A stretch of DNA of 13,204 bases from Mageeibacillus sp. UBA5734 (GTDB taxonomy: Bacteria; Bacillota; Clostridia; Saccharofermentanales; UBA5734), in assembly GCA_002419365.1 (NCBI GenBank), contig DIGA01000107.1:1-13204 (forward strand). The letters are read 5' to 3'. The translations under genes and the position numbers were made by a program. Every line of letters begins with the position of its first letter. Position 1 is the first letter of the stretch. A model generated the notes under the pieces. That model was given only the letters and a program-made list of their open reading frames with translations. It was not told the origin of the DNA and did no database searches. Of the stretch, positions 1-8,500 are shown in pieces.

Positions 1-1170
1 TCGGAAGCAGTCCATGACGCAGAACCTTTATTGTTTCCGCCCGCGTAAGCTGACCGGAACATGCTTAGTTGCTTGACCAAAATCTGCTCAGTATAATTGA
101 CCATGCTTACTTTGGGAAAGGACAGAAAAATCCCCCAGTGCCCCTTTGTTTAGATTGCCGTCCGAACAAAGCACCGAGGGATCCCGCTTGCTGCTGAGAA
201 CTTCTTTCCTCATATCCAGAACCTTGCGGTCAAAACAGGCCTGGTCATCGGCATATTTTTCGATGTTGAAGAAGATATGAAAGTAGATCCTTCTCTTTTC
301 GGTGAGGACATCTTGTTTATAGGGTCGCTCCTGCTGATAATTCCATTCTGTCAGGACGGTGGATGAATACAGACCGTACCATTCGTCCAAGTTTTCATAG
401 GATTGGATGGTGTCATAGACCTTATTGATCTGCTGCTGCACAAAGGTATGGCTCGTATTGGCGGCAAGGATGAATTTGAGGTGTTCACCCAAAAGGCCGT
501 TGATATTGGCTTCGCTGTAGAAACCACAGTCCATGACCAGCTTAATCTTGTCATAGCCGAGAACTTGGAAATTGTTAAGGAGATTCTTGACGGTGCTGAC
601 ATCTGGGATAGTTCCGGCCAGTTTACGATAGTAAAAGGGTAATCCTGATTTCTGGCCAAACACCAGGGCCAGGTTGATTTGGGGTAATCGGTCATTCTCT
701 TTATTTTTCCCATACTGGACTTGTCGTAGCGTCTGGGAATAGCTGGATACGGAGGTGGTGTCATAAGCCCAGTACTCATCTTCCTGATTTCGTCTTTGCT
801 GCAACCGGAAGAAATGATTCCGGCTTTCTTCAGAAATATCGGCAAAAATCTCGCTGCTGCGCTGGGAAGGAATGTTTTCCCCGAAAGGATGGCGATGCAA
901 TAAACTCCACTTTTCAAATCGAAACAGTGGCGAATCGCTTTCCAGAATCAGGTAGTAGGCGATGGATTGGATTTGCTTGTACAGGGTAGGAAAGCACTGT
1001 TTGAGATCCTTATCGATGCCAAGATTGTGGCCGATTTCGTCCAGCAGGTAGGTGGCTTCATAGAATCGGCGGTTGGCAACTATGATGGGCACAAGTCCAT
1101 GCTTTACAGAGACCGTCATCTCCGATCCTTGCTTCTTTTTTACACCTGCCATCAGTCGGCACAATCTCAC
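1..1170 (-). mobile_element. Partial IS1634/IS4-like insertion sequence, left part outside the window
   Basis: The element is recognised only through its transposase. The end next to the transposase 3' part lies before position 1, so terminal inverted repeats and target duplications cannot be compared. The right boundary is not visible; it should lie somewhere in the gene-free stretch after 1170. Boundaries given are those of the recognisable coding part. Confidence 0.5.
88..1170 (-). pseudogene. IS1634/IS4-like DDE transposase, truncated
   Basis: This is a cut-and-paste transposase relative of 360 codons; intact family members are usually around 500-600 residues. Visible family features, numbered from the GTG at 1170, are an N-terminal helical part (LDEIGHNLGI, about 44-53), the first catalytic Asp in YWAYDTTS (D137) and the second in LVMDCGFYSEANI (D214). 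The third catalytic residue, a Glu normally in a C-terminal helix after a YxGxF segment, is missing because a TGA at 88-90 ends the frame. The +1-shifted frame stays open from about position 147 to position 1, so a frameshift near the G5/T5 runs around 130 is possible. The start is uncertain: GTG 1170, ATG 1152 or ATG 1119 could each serve, and the frame is closed by a TAA just upstream. The gene is probably inactive. The family call is by motif recall, not by search. Confidence 0.7.
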
Positions 1171-1547
1171 CGGTAAACAGCATTACATAACTAGGATTAA
1201 ATCAATGGACATTGCCTTGAAATCACGTATTTCTAGTGGCTTTGAGTTGCTTCATCATTCGGCGCTGTATTTATGAGTGGTGGGAGTCTATATCTCAAAT
1301 CATCCGCTTGATTCATGGGTAAAAATGACTTGTATAACAGAATAGATCCCAATGAAACAAATTGAAGAAATCAGAATTTCAGTGAGAAAAAACACCTCGA
1401 AATCGGCCTCGGCTCTGGAACGATCGATCCAGGTCAAGGTCGTTTCCCCGGCAAATGGAGGCAGGAACAAAAAGGGGCTCTGATTGAAGGAATAAACACA
1501 ACAGGTTTATGATGCTGTTTTACAAATTTCAGATTGAGGAGCCTGTT
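1171..1547. other. Gene-free stretch between transposase and sugar kinase
   Basis: No convincing gene is seen on either strand. It probably contains the end of the insertion element and the upstream region of the sugar kinase. A possible promoter is TTGATT (1308-1313) with TATAAC (1333-1338), but the 19-base spacer is long, so it is weak. A 43-codon frame at 1352-1483 has no ribosome site and no recognisable product. A short AT-rich hairpin (GAAAT/ATTTC) lies near 1367-1380. The ribosome site for the next gene, TGAGGAG, is at 1535-1541. Confidence 0.5.
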
Positions 1548-3032
1548 ATGTCGTCAACCTGTGAAACGATGATTGTCATCGATGTCGGTACATCCAGCAT
1601 GAGATGTGCCTTGATCGATACAAAAGCCAGAATCCTCTGGTTGCAGCAGCGGAAATATTCGCCAGAATTCATCAGTGACATTCTGGTTGAACAGGATCCG
1701 GAAATCTGGCGGACCAGCTGTTTTGATTTGCTACGCGAAGCCGGTGCAGTGATTCAGGACAAGCAACTGATCCCACTGGCGATTGCGATGACGAGCCAGC
1801 GGTCTTCAGTCATTCCAGTCGACCAGGAAGGCAGACCGCTCTTGAATGCCATCATGTGGCAGGACAAGCGCGTGTTGTCGATTTGCACCGATTTGCAGAA
1901 GGACAACGAGCGGATTATCCGTTTGTCAGGTGCAAGTGTCAATTCCGCATTTGCCGGCAGTAAAATGCGCTGGATCAGGGAAAACAGACCGGATGTCTAC
2001 AAAGCAGCCTATAAATTGGTCACTCCGGCAGATTATCTGGCCTTTCATCTGACTGGTGAATTTGTTACTGACCAAAGTTATGGCAGCCGCACTTCCCTGA
2101 TGAACATCCGGACTCGGCAATGGGATCCAGAGTTGCTTGATCTCTACCAGGTTGATGAATCAAAATTATGCCGCCTGGTCGAGCCTTCCAGTGTAATCGG
2201 CGAGTTAACAGCGCAAGCGTCTGATTACACCGGATTGCCTGCCCGGTTGCCTTTGATCAGTGCAGGCGGTGACCAGCAATGCTCAGCCTTGGGACTGGGT
2301 GTCCTGCAGAGTGGTGATATCGAGGTGACGGCAGGAACCGGTGGCTATGTAATATCTGCAACGGACCATGTTCCGGATATCCATGACCGCAGCTTGATCT
2401 GCGGGGCGTCGGCCATTCCGGGCCAGTATGTGCTTGAAACGACCATGCTGACCTGCACGGCTGCATTTGATTTCTTTATCAAGCGATATTACACCTCTGA
2501 AGAGCAGCCTTACCTCGCGGCCGATCAGGAGATCGCAGCAACTCCGGCCGGATCCAACGGGGTGCTGGTGTTGCCATTCTTTCAGGGCAGGGGTTCCCCG
2601 GACTGGAATATCGCAGCCAAAGCACAGATCATGAACGTCAGCCTTGGGTCGACCCGCGGTGACATGGCCCGGGCATGCCTGGAGGGGATTGCTTGTGAAT
2701 TCACCAATCACATCGACTTGATGCGTCCACACATCGGCCAGGGCCACGCGGTTATGACCAGTGGCGGCTTGTTCAAAAATCCGGTTTTCAGTCAAATGCT
2801 GGCTGATTTCACCCAGAATGAAATCCTGTTCTGCCAGGATTACGAATCGACCCTTTATGGCGCCTTCATGACTGCGGCTGTTAACAGAAGTGTGTTTGCA
2901 GATTACGCAACAGCTTTCAACCAGATCCAGACTGTCCATTCATTTGGCAAAATCCAGCCGTCGGATGACAATCGATTGATCTATGAGTCGATCAAAACTC
3001 GATTCAATGTGGCTTATCAGTTCTTGTCCTGA
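1548..3032 (+). CDS. FGGY-family carbohydrate kinase
   Basis: An ATP-dependent sugar kinase of the xylulokinase/glycerol kinase superfamily, cytoplasmic, 494 residues from ATG 1548. That start is preferred over the in-frame ATG at 1509 because TGAGGAG sits six bases before it. Seen in the sequence: the N-terminal phosphate loop DVGTSS, the substrate-side motif WQDKR (W104), the catalytic-base motif GGDQQ (D242, the place of D233 in E. coli XylB or D245 in glycerol kinase), the second phosphate motif TAGTGGYV, and the C-terminal FGGY signature GGLFKNPVFSQML. Both FGGY domains appear complete and the length is normal. The substrate cannot be read from these motifs; xylulose, gluconate, glycerol or another polyol or ketose are all possible, and no sugar isomerase or transporter gene adjoins it. 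The gene stands alone and its 3' end overlaps the convergent permease. Confidence 0.88.
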   Translation: MSSTCETMIVIDVGTSSMRCALIDTKARILWLQQRKYSPEFISDILVEQDPEIWRTSCFDLLREAGAVIQDKQLIPLAIAMTSQRSSVIPVDQEGRPLLNAIMWQDKRVLSICTDLQKDNERIIRLSGASVNSAFAGSKMRWIRENRPDVYKAAYKLVTPADYLAFHLTGEFVTDQSYGSRTSLMNIRTRQWDPELLDLYQVDESKLCRLVEPSSVIGELTAQASDYTGLPARLPLISAGGDQQCSALGLGVLQSGDIEVTAGTGGYVISATDHVPDIHDRSLICGASAIPGQYVLETTMLTCTAAFDFFIKRYYTSEEQPYLAADQEIAATPAGSNGVLVLPFFQGRGSPDWNIAAKAQIMNVSLGSTRGDMARACLEGIACEFTNHIDLMRPHIGQGHAVMTSGGLFKNPVFSQMLADFTQNEILFCQDYESTLYGAFMTAAVNRSVFADYATAFNQIQTVHSFGKIQPSDDNRLIYESIKTRFNVAYQFLS

Positions 3033-3951
3033 CTGATTCAATATCCGGACAGATACCTCCGTCCAGAGCGGCAGACCGCTTGTGGGGCAGCCACAAGATC
3101 GGCAGCACAATCCCGGTAAGAACCACTGCCACACCCAGCATTTGCAGCGGTTCCAGGCGATCGTTGAAGACCAGGGCCCCGAGAAGGGTGGCCAGAACTG
3201 GTTCGATGGTGGCCGCCAGACTGGCTACACCGCCGTCTAATCCTGTGGACAAGCCCTTGAGGTAACAAGCGTAAGCCAGCACACTGCCCAGAATGGCCAG
3301 TGCCAAGTAGTTTAGCCACAAAATCGGGGTGGGCAGGGGGATCTTCCAGGGCGGATTGATCGGCAGGAAAACCAGAGCACCAAAAACCAGCATCAGGCTC
3401 GCATTGATGGTTGATGTGTTTTTTTGCCGGGCCATGCGACCAAGAACTGTCGTCATGGAGTAGCAGAGGCCGGAGGCCAGACCAATCAGGATGCCAGACC
3501 AGCTCGCGGCAAGCGAGGCTGGATCGTAGCCTCGGACAACCAGGATGCTGCCGGCAAAGGTGCAGGCCAGTGCTGAAGCCTTGGCCCGCGTGATTGGCTC
3601 GCCAAAGGCCAGGCGTGAGATCAGGATGACAAAGGCCGGTCCGGTGTAGAGCAGGATGACCGCCATTGCCGTCGAGACCCGCTCAATTGCCATCATGTAA
3701 AAAAGGAAGGTGCCACCGATACCTGTTGCACCATAGAGCAGGTAGAATGGGAAGTCGCGGATGGACAGGTGCCATTGGTTGCGCTGGACAAAAAGCCAGG
3801 CAAGACTCAGGAGGGCCGCCAGATAGGCCCGCATGGCAGCCGCTGTCACGGCTGTGCTGCCGGCAGCATAGGCCAGACGACTGAAAACGGGTAATGTCCC
3901 CCACAAAGAGGCTCCAAGGATGACATAGATCAGACCGGATGTTCGTTTCAT
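3004..3951 (-). CDS. EamA/DMT-superfamily membrane permease
   Basis: An inner-membrane transporter of the drug/metabolite superfamily, 315 residues, with two repeated EamA domains (about 6-140 and 153-290) and some ten hydrophobic segments. Seen: the N-terminal helix with SLWGTLPVFSRL, a first-repeat end with LYTGPAFVILISRLAFGE, and a matching second-repeat end with ATIEPVLATLLGALVFNDR, the typical family ending of each half. The C-terminal tail after about residue 290 is hydrophilic and extends past the kinase stop. The start ATG at 3951 has GGGAAG about nine bases upstream. Members export amino acids, metabolites or drugs; the substrate cannot be predicted here. It is divergent from the HD-GYP regulator and convergent with the sugar kinase, and not clearly part of an operon. 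Confidence 0.88.
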   Translation of the reverse strand: MKRTSGLIYVILGASLWGTLPVFSRLAYAAGSTAVTAAAMRAYLAALLSLAWLFVQRNQWHLSIRDFPFYLLYGATGIGGTFLFYMMAIERVSTAMAVILLYTGPAFVILISRLAFGEPITRAKASALACTFAGSILVVRGYDPASLAASWSGILIGLASGLCYSMTTVLGRMARQKNTSTINASLMLVFGALVFLPINPPWKIPLPTPILWLNYLALAILGSVLAYACYLKGLSTGLDGGVASLAATIEPVLATLLGALVFNDRLEPLQMLGVAVVLTGIVLPILWLPHKRSAALDGGICPDIESVRTRTDKPH

Positions 3952-4049
3952 GGATGCGATCTTCCCACAAGTGATGTTTTGGATGGTCGTTATAGTATAG
4001 CGTAAAATTCTGAATGCTTATCTATGGCTGCATATTCACATTCAAAACC

Positions 4050-4058
4050 TGTTAAAAT
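4050..4058 (+). promoter_or_regulatory. Possible extended -10 promoter for the HD-GYP/sensor kinase operon
   Basis: TGTTAAAAT matches an extended -10 (TG-n-TAAAAT) 42 bases before the regulator ATG. No good -35 is seen, which extended -10 promoters can tolerate. On the other strand, TATACT (3999-3994) could be a -10 for the divergent permease, but its -35 region is poor. Both are guesses from consensus only. Confidence 0.3.
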
Positions 4059-4099
4059 AGGATCATCACTCAGCACTTTATAACATCTGAGGACTACCC

Positions 4100-5218
4100 A
4101 TGGAAAAAGCTGAGATCCTGATCGCTGATGACGAACCGGTTAATCTGACAGCTCTGACACAGGTGCTGAAGGATTTCTACAAAGTGAGAGCCTGCAAGTC
4201 CGGTGAGGCTGTGCTGCAGGCTGTTCACATCGCCCCTCGCCCTGACCTGATCTTGCTGGACATCATGATGCCTGGGATCGATGGATTCATGACTTTGAGA
4301 AAGTTGCGGCTGCACCCAGCTACGCAGGATATTCCGGTCATTTTCATCTCGTCCCTGGATAGCGATGACCATGAGGGCCAGGGTCTGAGCCTGGGAGCTG
4401 TTGACTATATCACCAAGCCTTTCAAACCGGGTATCGTCCTGGCAAGGATCAAGACACAACTGGAACTCAAACAGGCCAGGGATCGCCTGCGCAACCAGAA
4501 CCAATGGCTGGAGGCTGAGGTCAACCGCCGCGTCCAGGAAAATTTACTGATCCAGGATGTCGCGCTGATCTCCCTGACCCAGCTGGCCGAAGCCCGGGAT
4601 GACAACACTGGCAACCATATTTTACGCACCTGCACCTACATTGAGATTCTGGCCAGACAGTTAATGAGTCAGCCGCGCTACGAGTTTGAATTGACTGAAC
4701 AAAAAATCCGGACCATTGTCAAGGCTGCCCCCCTGCATGACATAGGCAAGATAGGCATTCCAGACGCTATTCTGCTTAAGCCAGGTAAACTGTCAGCAGA
4801 GGAATTTGAAATCATCAAAACCCATTGCCAGATCGGCGCCCGGACGTTGCGGGGTGCCATCAACCAGTCCATTGCGCTCAATCCGGCCTTGAGTGAAGAG
4901 ACCAGATTATCATCGCTTGAATTTGTGGAAATGGCCGAAACAATTGCCAAATTCCATCACGAAAAGTGGGATGGCAGCGGATATCCAACTGGAATCAGTG
5001 GTCGGACCATCCCACTGCCAGCGCGACTGATGGCGCTGGCAGACGTATTCGATGCTTTGACAACATCCCGGCCTTATAAACAGGCCTGGAGTTTTGATGA
5101 AGCTGTTGACCAGATCCGCAGGCAAAAAGGTATCCATTTTGACCCCGACGTTGTTGCCGCATTTGAAACTGAACGAGAGGCTTTCCTGACAACCTTGCAG
5201 CAGTTGTCAGACCGCTGA
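4100..5218 (+). CDS. Response regulator with HD-GYP domain, predicted c-di-GMP phosphodiesterase
   Basis: A 372-residue cytoplasmic two-component output protein that should hydrolyse cyclic di-GMP when its receiver is phosphorylated. The receiver domain (about 5-120) has the acidic pair D10-D11, phospho-acceptor D54 in LLDIMMPG, S84 and K106 in TKPF. A charged, probably coiled-coil linker follows (about 115-145). The HD-GYP domain (about 150-365) has all hallmark motifs: TGNHILRT, HDIGKIGIPD (H213, D214), HHEKWDGSGYP (H286, H287), ARLMALADVFDALTTSRPYK and a late FDP. No residue needed for metal binding seems lost. It has no DNA-binding domain. Start ATG 4100 has GAGGA at 4089-4093. The sensor kinase gene starts 36 bases downstream, so the two are very likely cotranscribed partners. 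The architecture is like RpfG. Confidence 0.93.
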   Translation: MEKAEILIADDEPVNLTALTQVLKDFYKVRACKSGEAVLQAVHIAPRPDLILLDIMMPGIDGFMTLRKLRLHPATQDIPVIFISSLDSDDHEGQGLSLGAVDYITKPFKPGIVLARIKTQLELKQARDRLRNQNQWLEAEVNRRVQENLLIQDVALISLTQLAEARDDNTGNHILRTCTYIEILARQLMSQPRYEFELTEQKIRTIVKAAPLHDIGKIGIPDAILLKPGKLSAEEFEIIKTHCQIGARTLRGAINQSIALNPALSEETRLSSLEFVEMAETIAKFHHEKWDGSGYPTGISGRTIPLPARLMALADVFDALTTSRPYKQAWSFDEAVDQIRRQKGIHFDPDVVAAFETEREAFLTTLQQLSDR

Positions 5219-5254
5219 TCCAAAGTCATTGAACAGAAAATGAAGGGTGTGCAC

Positions 5255-5545
5255 ATGAATGAACACGCATTTGCCAACCAGGATTTCAGGTCTTTTTTCG
5301 AATTGACACCCGACATTTTTTTTGTTCTGGATGAATCAGGGAAAATCCTTGATTATCGCAGCCGGAACACGGAGAAGCTGTATCTGCAACCGGAACAATT
5401 CATCAACAAACGGGTTCCAGATGTTTTGCCGCCCGATGTGGCTGCGGGTTTTCAGCAAGCGATTGAAGCAGCATTCTCGACCCAGGAATCCTCATCCTTC
5501 GAGTATGATCTCGACATGCCGGGTGGACCGTTTCATTATGAGTGA
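5255..5545 (+). pseudogene. N-terminal PAS fragment of the hybrid sensor kinase, ended by an in-frame TGA
   Basis: This reading frame carries most of a PAS sensor domain: FFELTPDIFFVLDESGKIL at the N-terminus, then a helical part, ending in HYE just before the last strands. The TGA at 5543-5545 interrupts it, and the frame then continues without any shift (RILAM...AVVRDMTE) into the large kinase frame. The missing C-terminal PAS strands and the usual DMTE-type exit motif are therefore encoded right after the stop. Start ATG 5255 is chosen over ATG 5240 because AAGGGTG (5243-5249) is spaced five bases before it. As a separate 96-residue protein it would be an incomplete PAS domain and probably not useful. 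It could be the result of a nonsense mutation, a sequencing error, or readthrough. Confidence 0.75.
5543..5545 (+). other. In-frame TGA interrupting the sensor kinase
   Basis: The TGA lies between the HYE and RILAM codons of the first PAS domain. The upstream and downstream frames are the same frame (5558 minus 5240 is 318, divisible by three), so this is one codon, not a frameshift. Relatives usually have a small residue at this spot (as in YEARI-type strands). TGA is used as a normal stop by several other genes here, so the genetic code is standard. Confidence 0.85.
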
Positions 5546-5557
5546 CGTATCCTTGCC

Positions 5558-8500
5558 ATGTCAGGCAGCCGGCAGTGCATCGCCGTGGTGCGGGACATGA
5601 CGGAACCGTACACGACTCGCCAGGCTCTGGCCCTCAGTGAAGCACGGTACCGCAGCCTGATTGAGAATGCACCGTTCCCGATCATCATTGTCAGGATCAA
5701 AGACGGGACACTGCGATATGGCAACCTGCGCGCACAGCACCAGCTGGGTTTTTCGCATGGCCAGGGGATCGGTATGCCGGCCGGGGAATTCTATTTTGAC
5801 CCTGCTGACAGGCAAATTTTCCTGGATATGTTCAGAAAGCAAGGCCATGTTTATGATTATGAATTGCAGCTGCTCAATTGGGAGAAAAAACCCTATTGGG
5901 CCTTGATGTCAGCCAGCCTGGTTGATTTCGAAGGAGATCCGTCCCTCATGGTGTCGATCGAAGATATTTCGATCCGCAAACAGGCTGAATTGGATCTCCA
6001 GCACGAACACTGGCTGTTGATCGAGCGTCTGAAAGAACGAGCCTGCAGGGAAAAGGTATTTGCCTTAACTACACATGAGAACCAGCCTCTGGACCAGATG
6101 TTTGCTTCGGTTGTTCCGGTCATTGGATCCGGCTGGCAGTATCCAGAGATTGCGCAGGTGCAAATCCAGCTTGGAGACCAGGTCTATCAAAGTGACGGTT
6201 ATCTGGAAACCCCTTGGATGCTTGTCACGGAAAGAACCTGTGAACAGGGTGACAAGATCCGGCTTGCCATCGTATACACCGAGGAGCGACTGCCGCGCGA
6301 CATGGACATCTTCCTCAAAGAAGAAGTGGACTTGGCAGAGAATATTGTCAGCCGGCTGGCAGAGACCGTCAACCACAGGAGAAAAGCCGAGTCAGCCCGG
6401 GAGAAGGATGAGCTTTTCAAGCTGATGTTTGAACAGACTCAGGAAGCAGTTGCCCTGGTTGATGTCGAAACCGGCCGGTTCATCAATTTCAATGACCAGG
6501 CGTGCCTTGGCCTGGGATACACTCGGGAGGAGTTCTCCCTGATGACAACCGTCGATTTCCAGATGGAGCATTCACTGGAAATGATCAAATACAACATTGC
6601 CGAGGTTGCTGCCGGCCGTTCTGTGCGGTTTGAAACCAGGCATCGGCGCAAGAATGGATCTGCTCAGGATGCGGATGTCCGGCTGACGCCTATTTCATAC
6701 AACGGCAAACCATTTATTTGTGTGGTCTGGCGGGACATTACTGAACAAAAGCAGATAGAGCTCGAACAGTTGACCGTGGCCAGGAGATTGCAGGACAAGG
6801 CTGTGGTGATTCGCAAGATCAGTGGTTTGGAATCAGGGGTCAATGGCGAATTGGAAACATTCTCGCAGAACATGTCAGAGTTGCTTTGTCTGGAGATGGC
6901 CATCGACGAGGTTTCCGTCTGGATGCTGGACGCCAGTGAGAGCACCTTGAAATGCGACGCTTCATTCAATCGTATGGATCATTCATCCAGGGCGGGTATG
7001 TCTTTGGGGAAAGTTCTGCTTGATACCTTGAGAGGATTGCTCCAGGAGAAGCACTTCATTCAAATTGATTCCAGCACGCAAGATCCTGAATTGATCGCCT
7101 TTAAAGAATCCTATCTGAACCCATCAGGTTTTGATGCGTTTCTTGCTTGTGAGATCCAGGCCAAAGGCATTCCCAAAGGCATGCTTGCGTTTGGGATGTA
7201 CCAGCCATTTCCCGGCTGGAAAACAGACGATGTCCTGTTTTGCGGCCAGTGTGCCGACCAGATTGGTATCGCCATCATCAACCAGGAACGATTCAGGATT
7301 ACCCAGGAACTGGATGTCTACCGTAAATATCTGGAAGAACTGGTTGTTTCCAGGACTGCGCAGCTGGAATCTGCCAGGGCATTGGCTGAAACGGCCAGTA
7401 GAGCCAAAAGCGCATTCCTCTCCAATATGAGCCATGAGATCCGGACGCCGATGAATGCGATCATCGGTTATTCCCATCTGATCCGGAGAGATCCGCTGAC
7501 ACTCCGCCAATTGGACCAGATCCAGAAATTGACCCAGGCTGCCGACCACCTGATGACCATTATCAATGACATCCTGGATTTGTCCAAGATCGAGGCAGGC
7601 CAGATGAAACTGGATGTCCAGGATTTCGAACCCTCGCGAGTCATCGACCATATTTGCGGTGTCATCGCCAACGACATCGAATCCAAACAGTTAAATCTTC
7701 TGGTCGATTTGGACCACATTCCCCGGGTGATCCGAGGTGACAGCAATCGTTTGCGCCAGATTCTGCTCAACATTGCGAGCAATGCTGTCAAGTTCACCGA
7801 AAAAGGATTCATCTTCATCCGGGGCCAGCTTCTGCACCAAAACACAGACAGTCTGCGGGTGCGGTTTGAAATCGAAGATAGTGGAATCGGTATGAAGGCT
7901 GAACATTTGTCTCGGCTGTTCAATGAATTTGAGCAGGGAGATATTTCGACAACCCGGCTTTATGGAGGGACAGGCCTCGGTATGGCAATCAGCAAAAAGC
8001 TGGCTGAATTGATGGGCGGTGTCATCGGGGTGAGAAGTGAACTGGGCCTCGGGAGCACCTTCTGGGTGGAGCTACCATTTGAAACCAGTACCAGGATTCC
8101 CGAAAACGCGCTTTATTTACAATCCATAGCTGGCTCGCGAGTCCTGATCATTGATGATCTTGAAGACGCCAGAACCTTGGTGGCGGCTATGACCAATCAA
8201 CTAGGCCTGCGCACGATCCTTTGTGAAAGTGGCAGTGAAGGACTGCATTTGATCAGGCAAGCTGATCTGGAAGGAGATCCCTTCCAGATTGTGATTGTCG
8301 ATCTGAAAATGCCGGGAATGGATGGGCTGGAGACTGCCCATCTGGTCAAAAAAGCAACCCTTGCTTCTCCACCGCAAGTCATCCTGATGACCTCCTATGT
8401 GGCAGAGTCATCTGAGATCGATCTGGAGCAAGAAGGGATCACACGTATTCTGATCAAACCACTGACGATTTCAGTGCTCAATGATGTCTTGACGGATCTT

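Noticed and set aside
351..917. Second minus-strand open frame inside the transposase
   Set aside because: It is an alternative frame of the transposase with no recognisable motif and Ser/Pro-rich composition typical of a shadow.
1286..1294. GTCTATAT near 1287 resembling half of the ars operator
   Set aside because: It is only a single partial half-site with no partner arm and no neighbouring metalloid gene, so chance is the simplest explanation.
1352..1483. Small 43-codon plus-strand frame (starts MKQIEEIRISVRKN) in the gene-free stretch
   Set aside because: No ribosome site lies before its ATG, and the product is not recognised; open frames of this length are expected by chance.
2283..2939. 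Minus-strand open frame of 218 codons within the sugar kinase
   Set aside because: It overlaps a complete FGGY kinase with all motifs on the plus strand and has no ribosome site or known domain.
5543..5605. Possible selenocysteine insertion element after the in-frame TGA (TGCC/GGCA and CATGTC/GACATG pairings)
   Set aside because: Stems are short, with spacing and loops unlike known bacterial elements. PAS sensor kinases are not a known selenoprotein class, and the site is not a redox motif.
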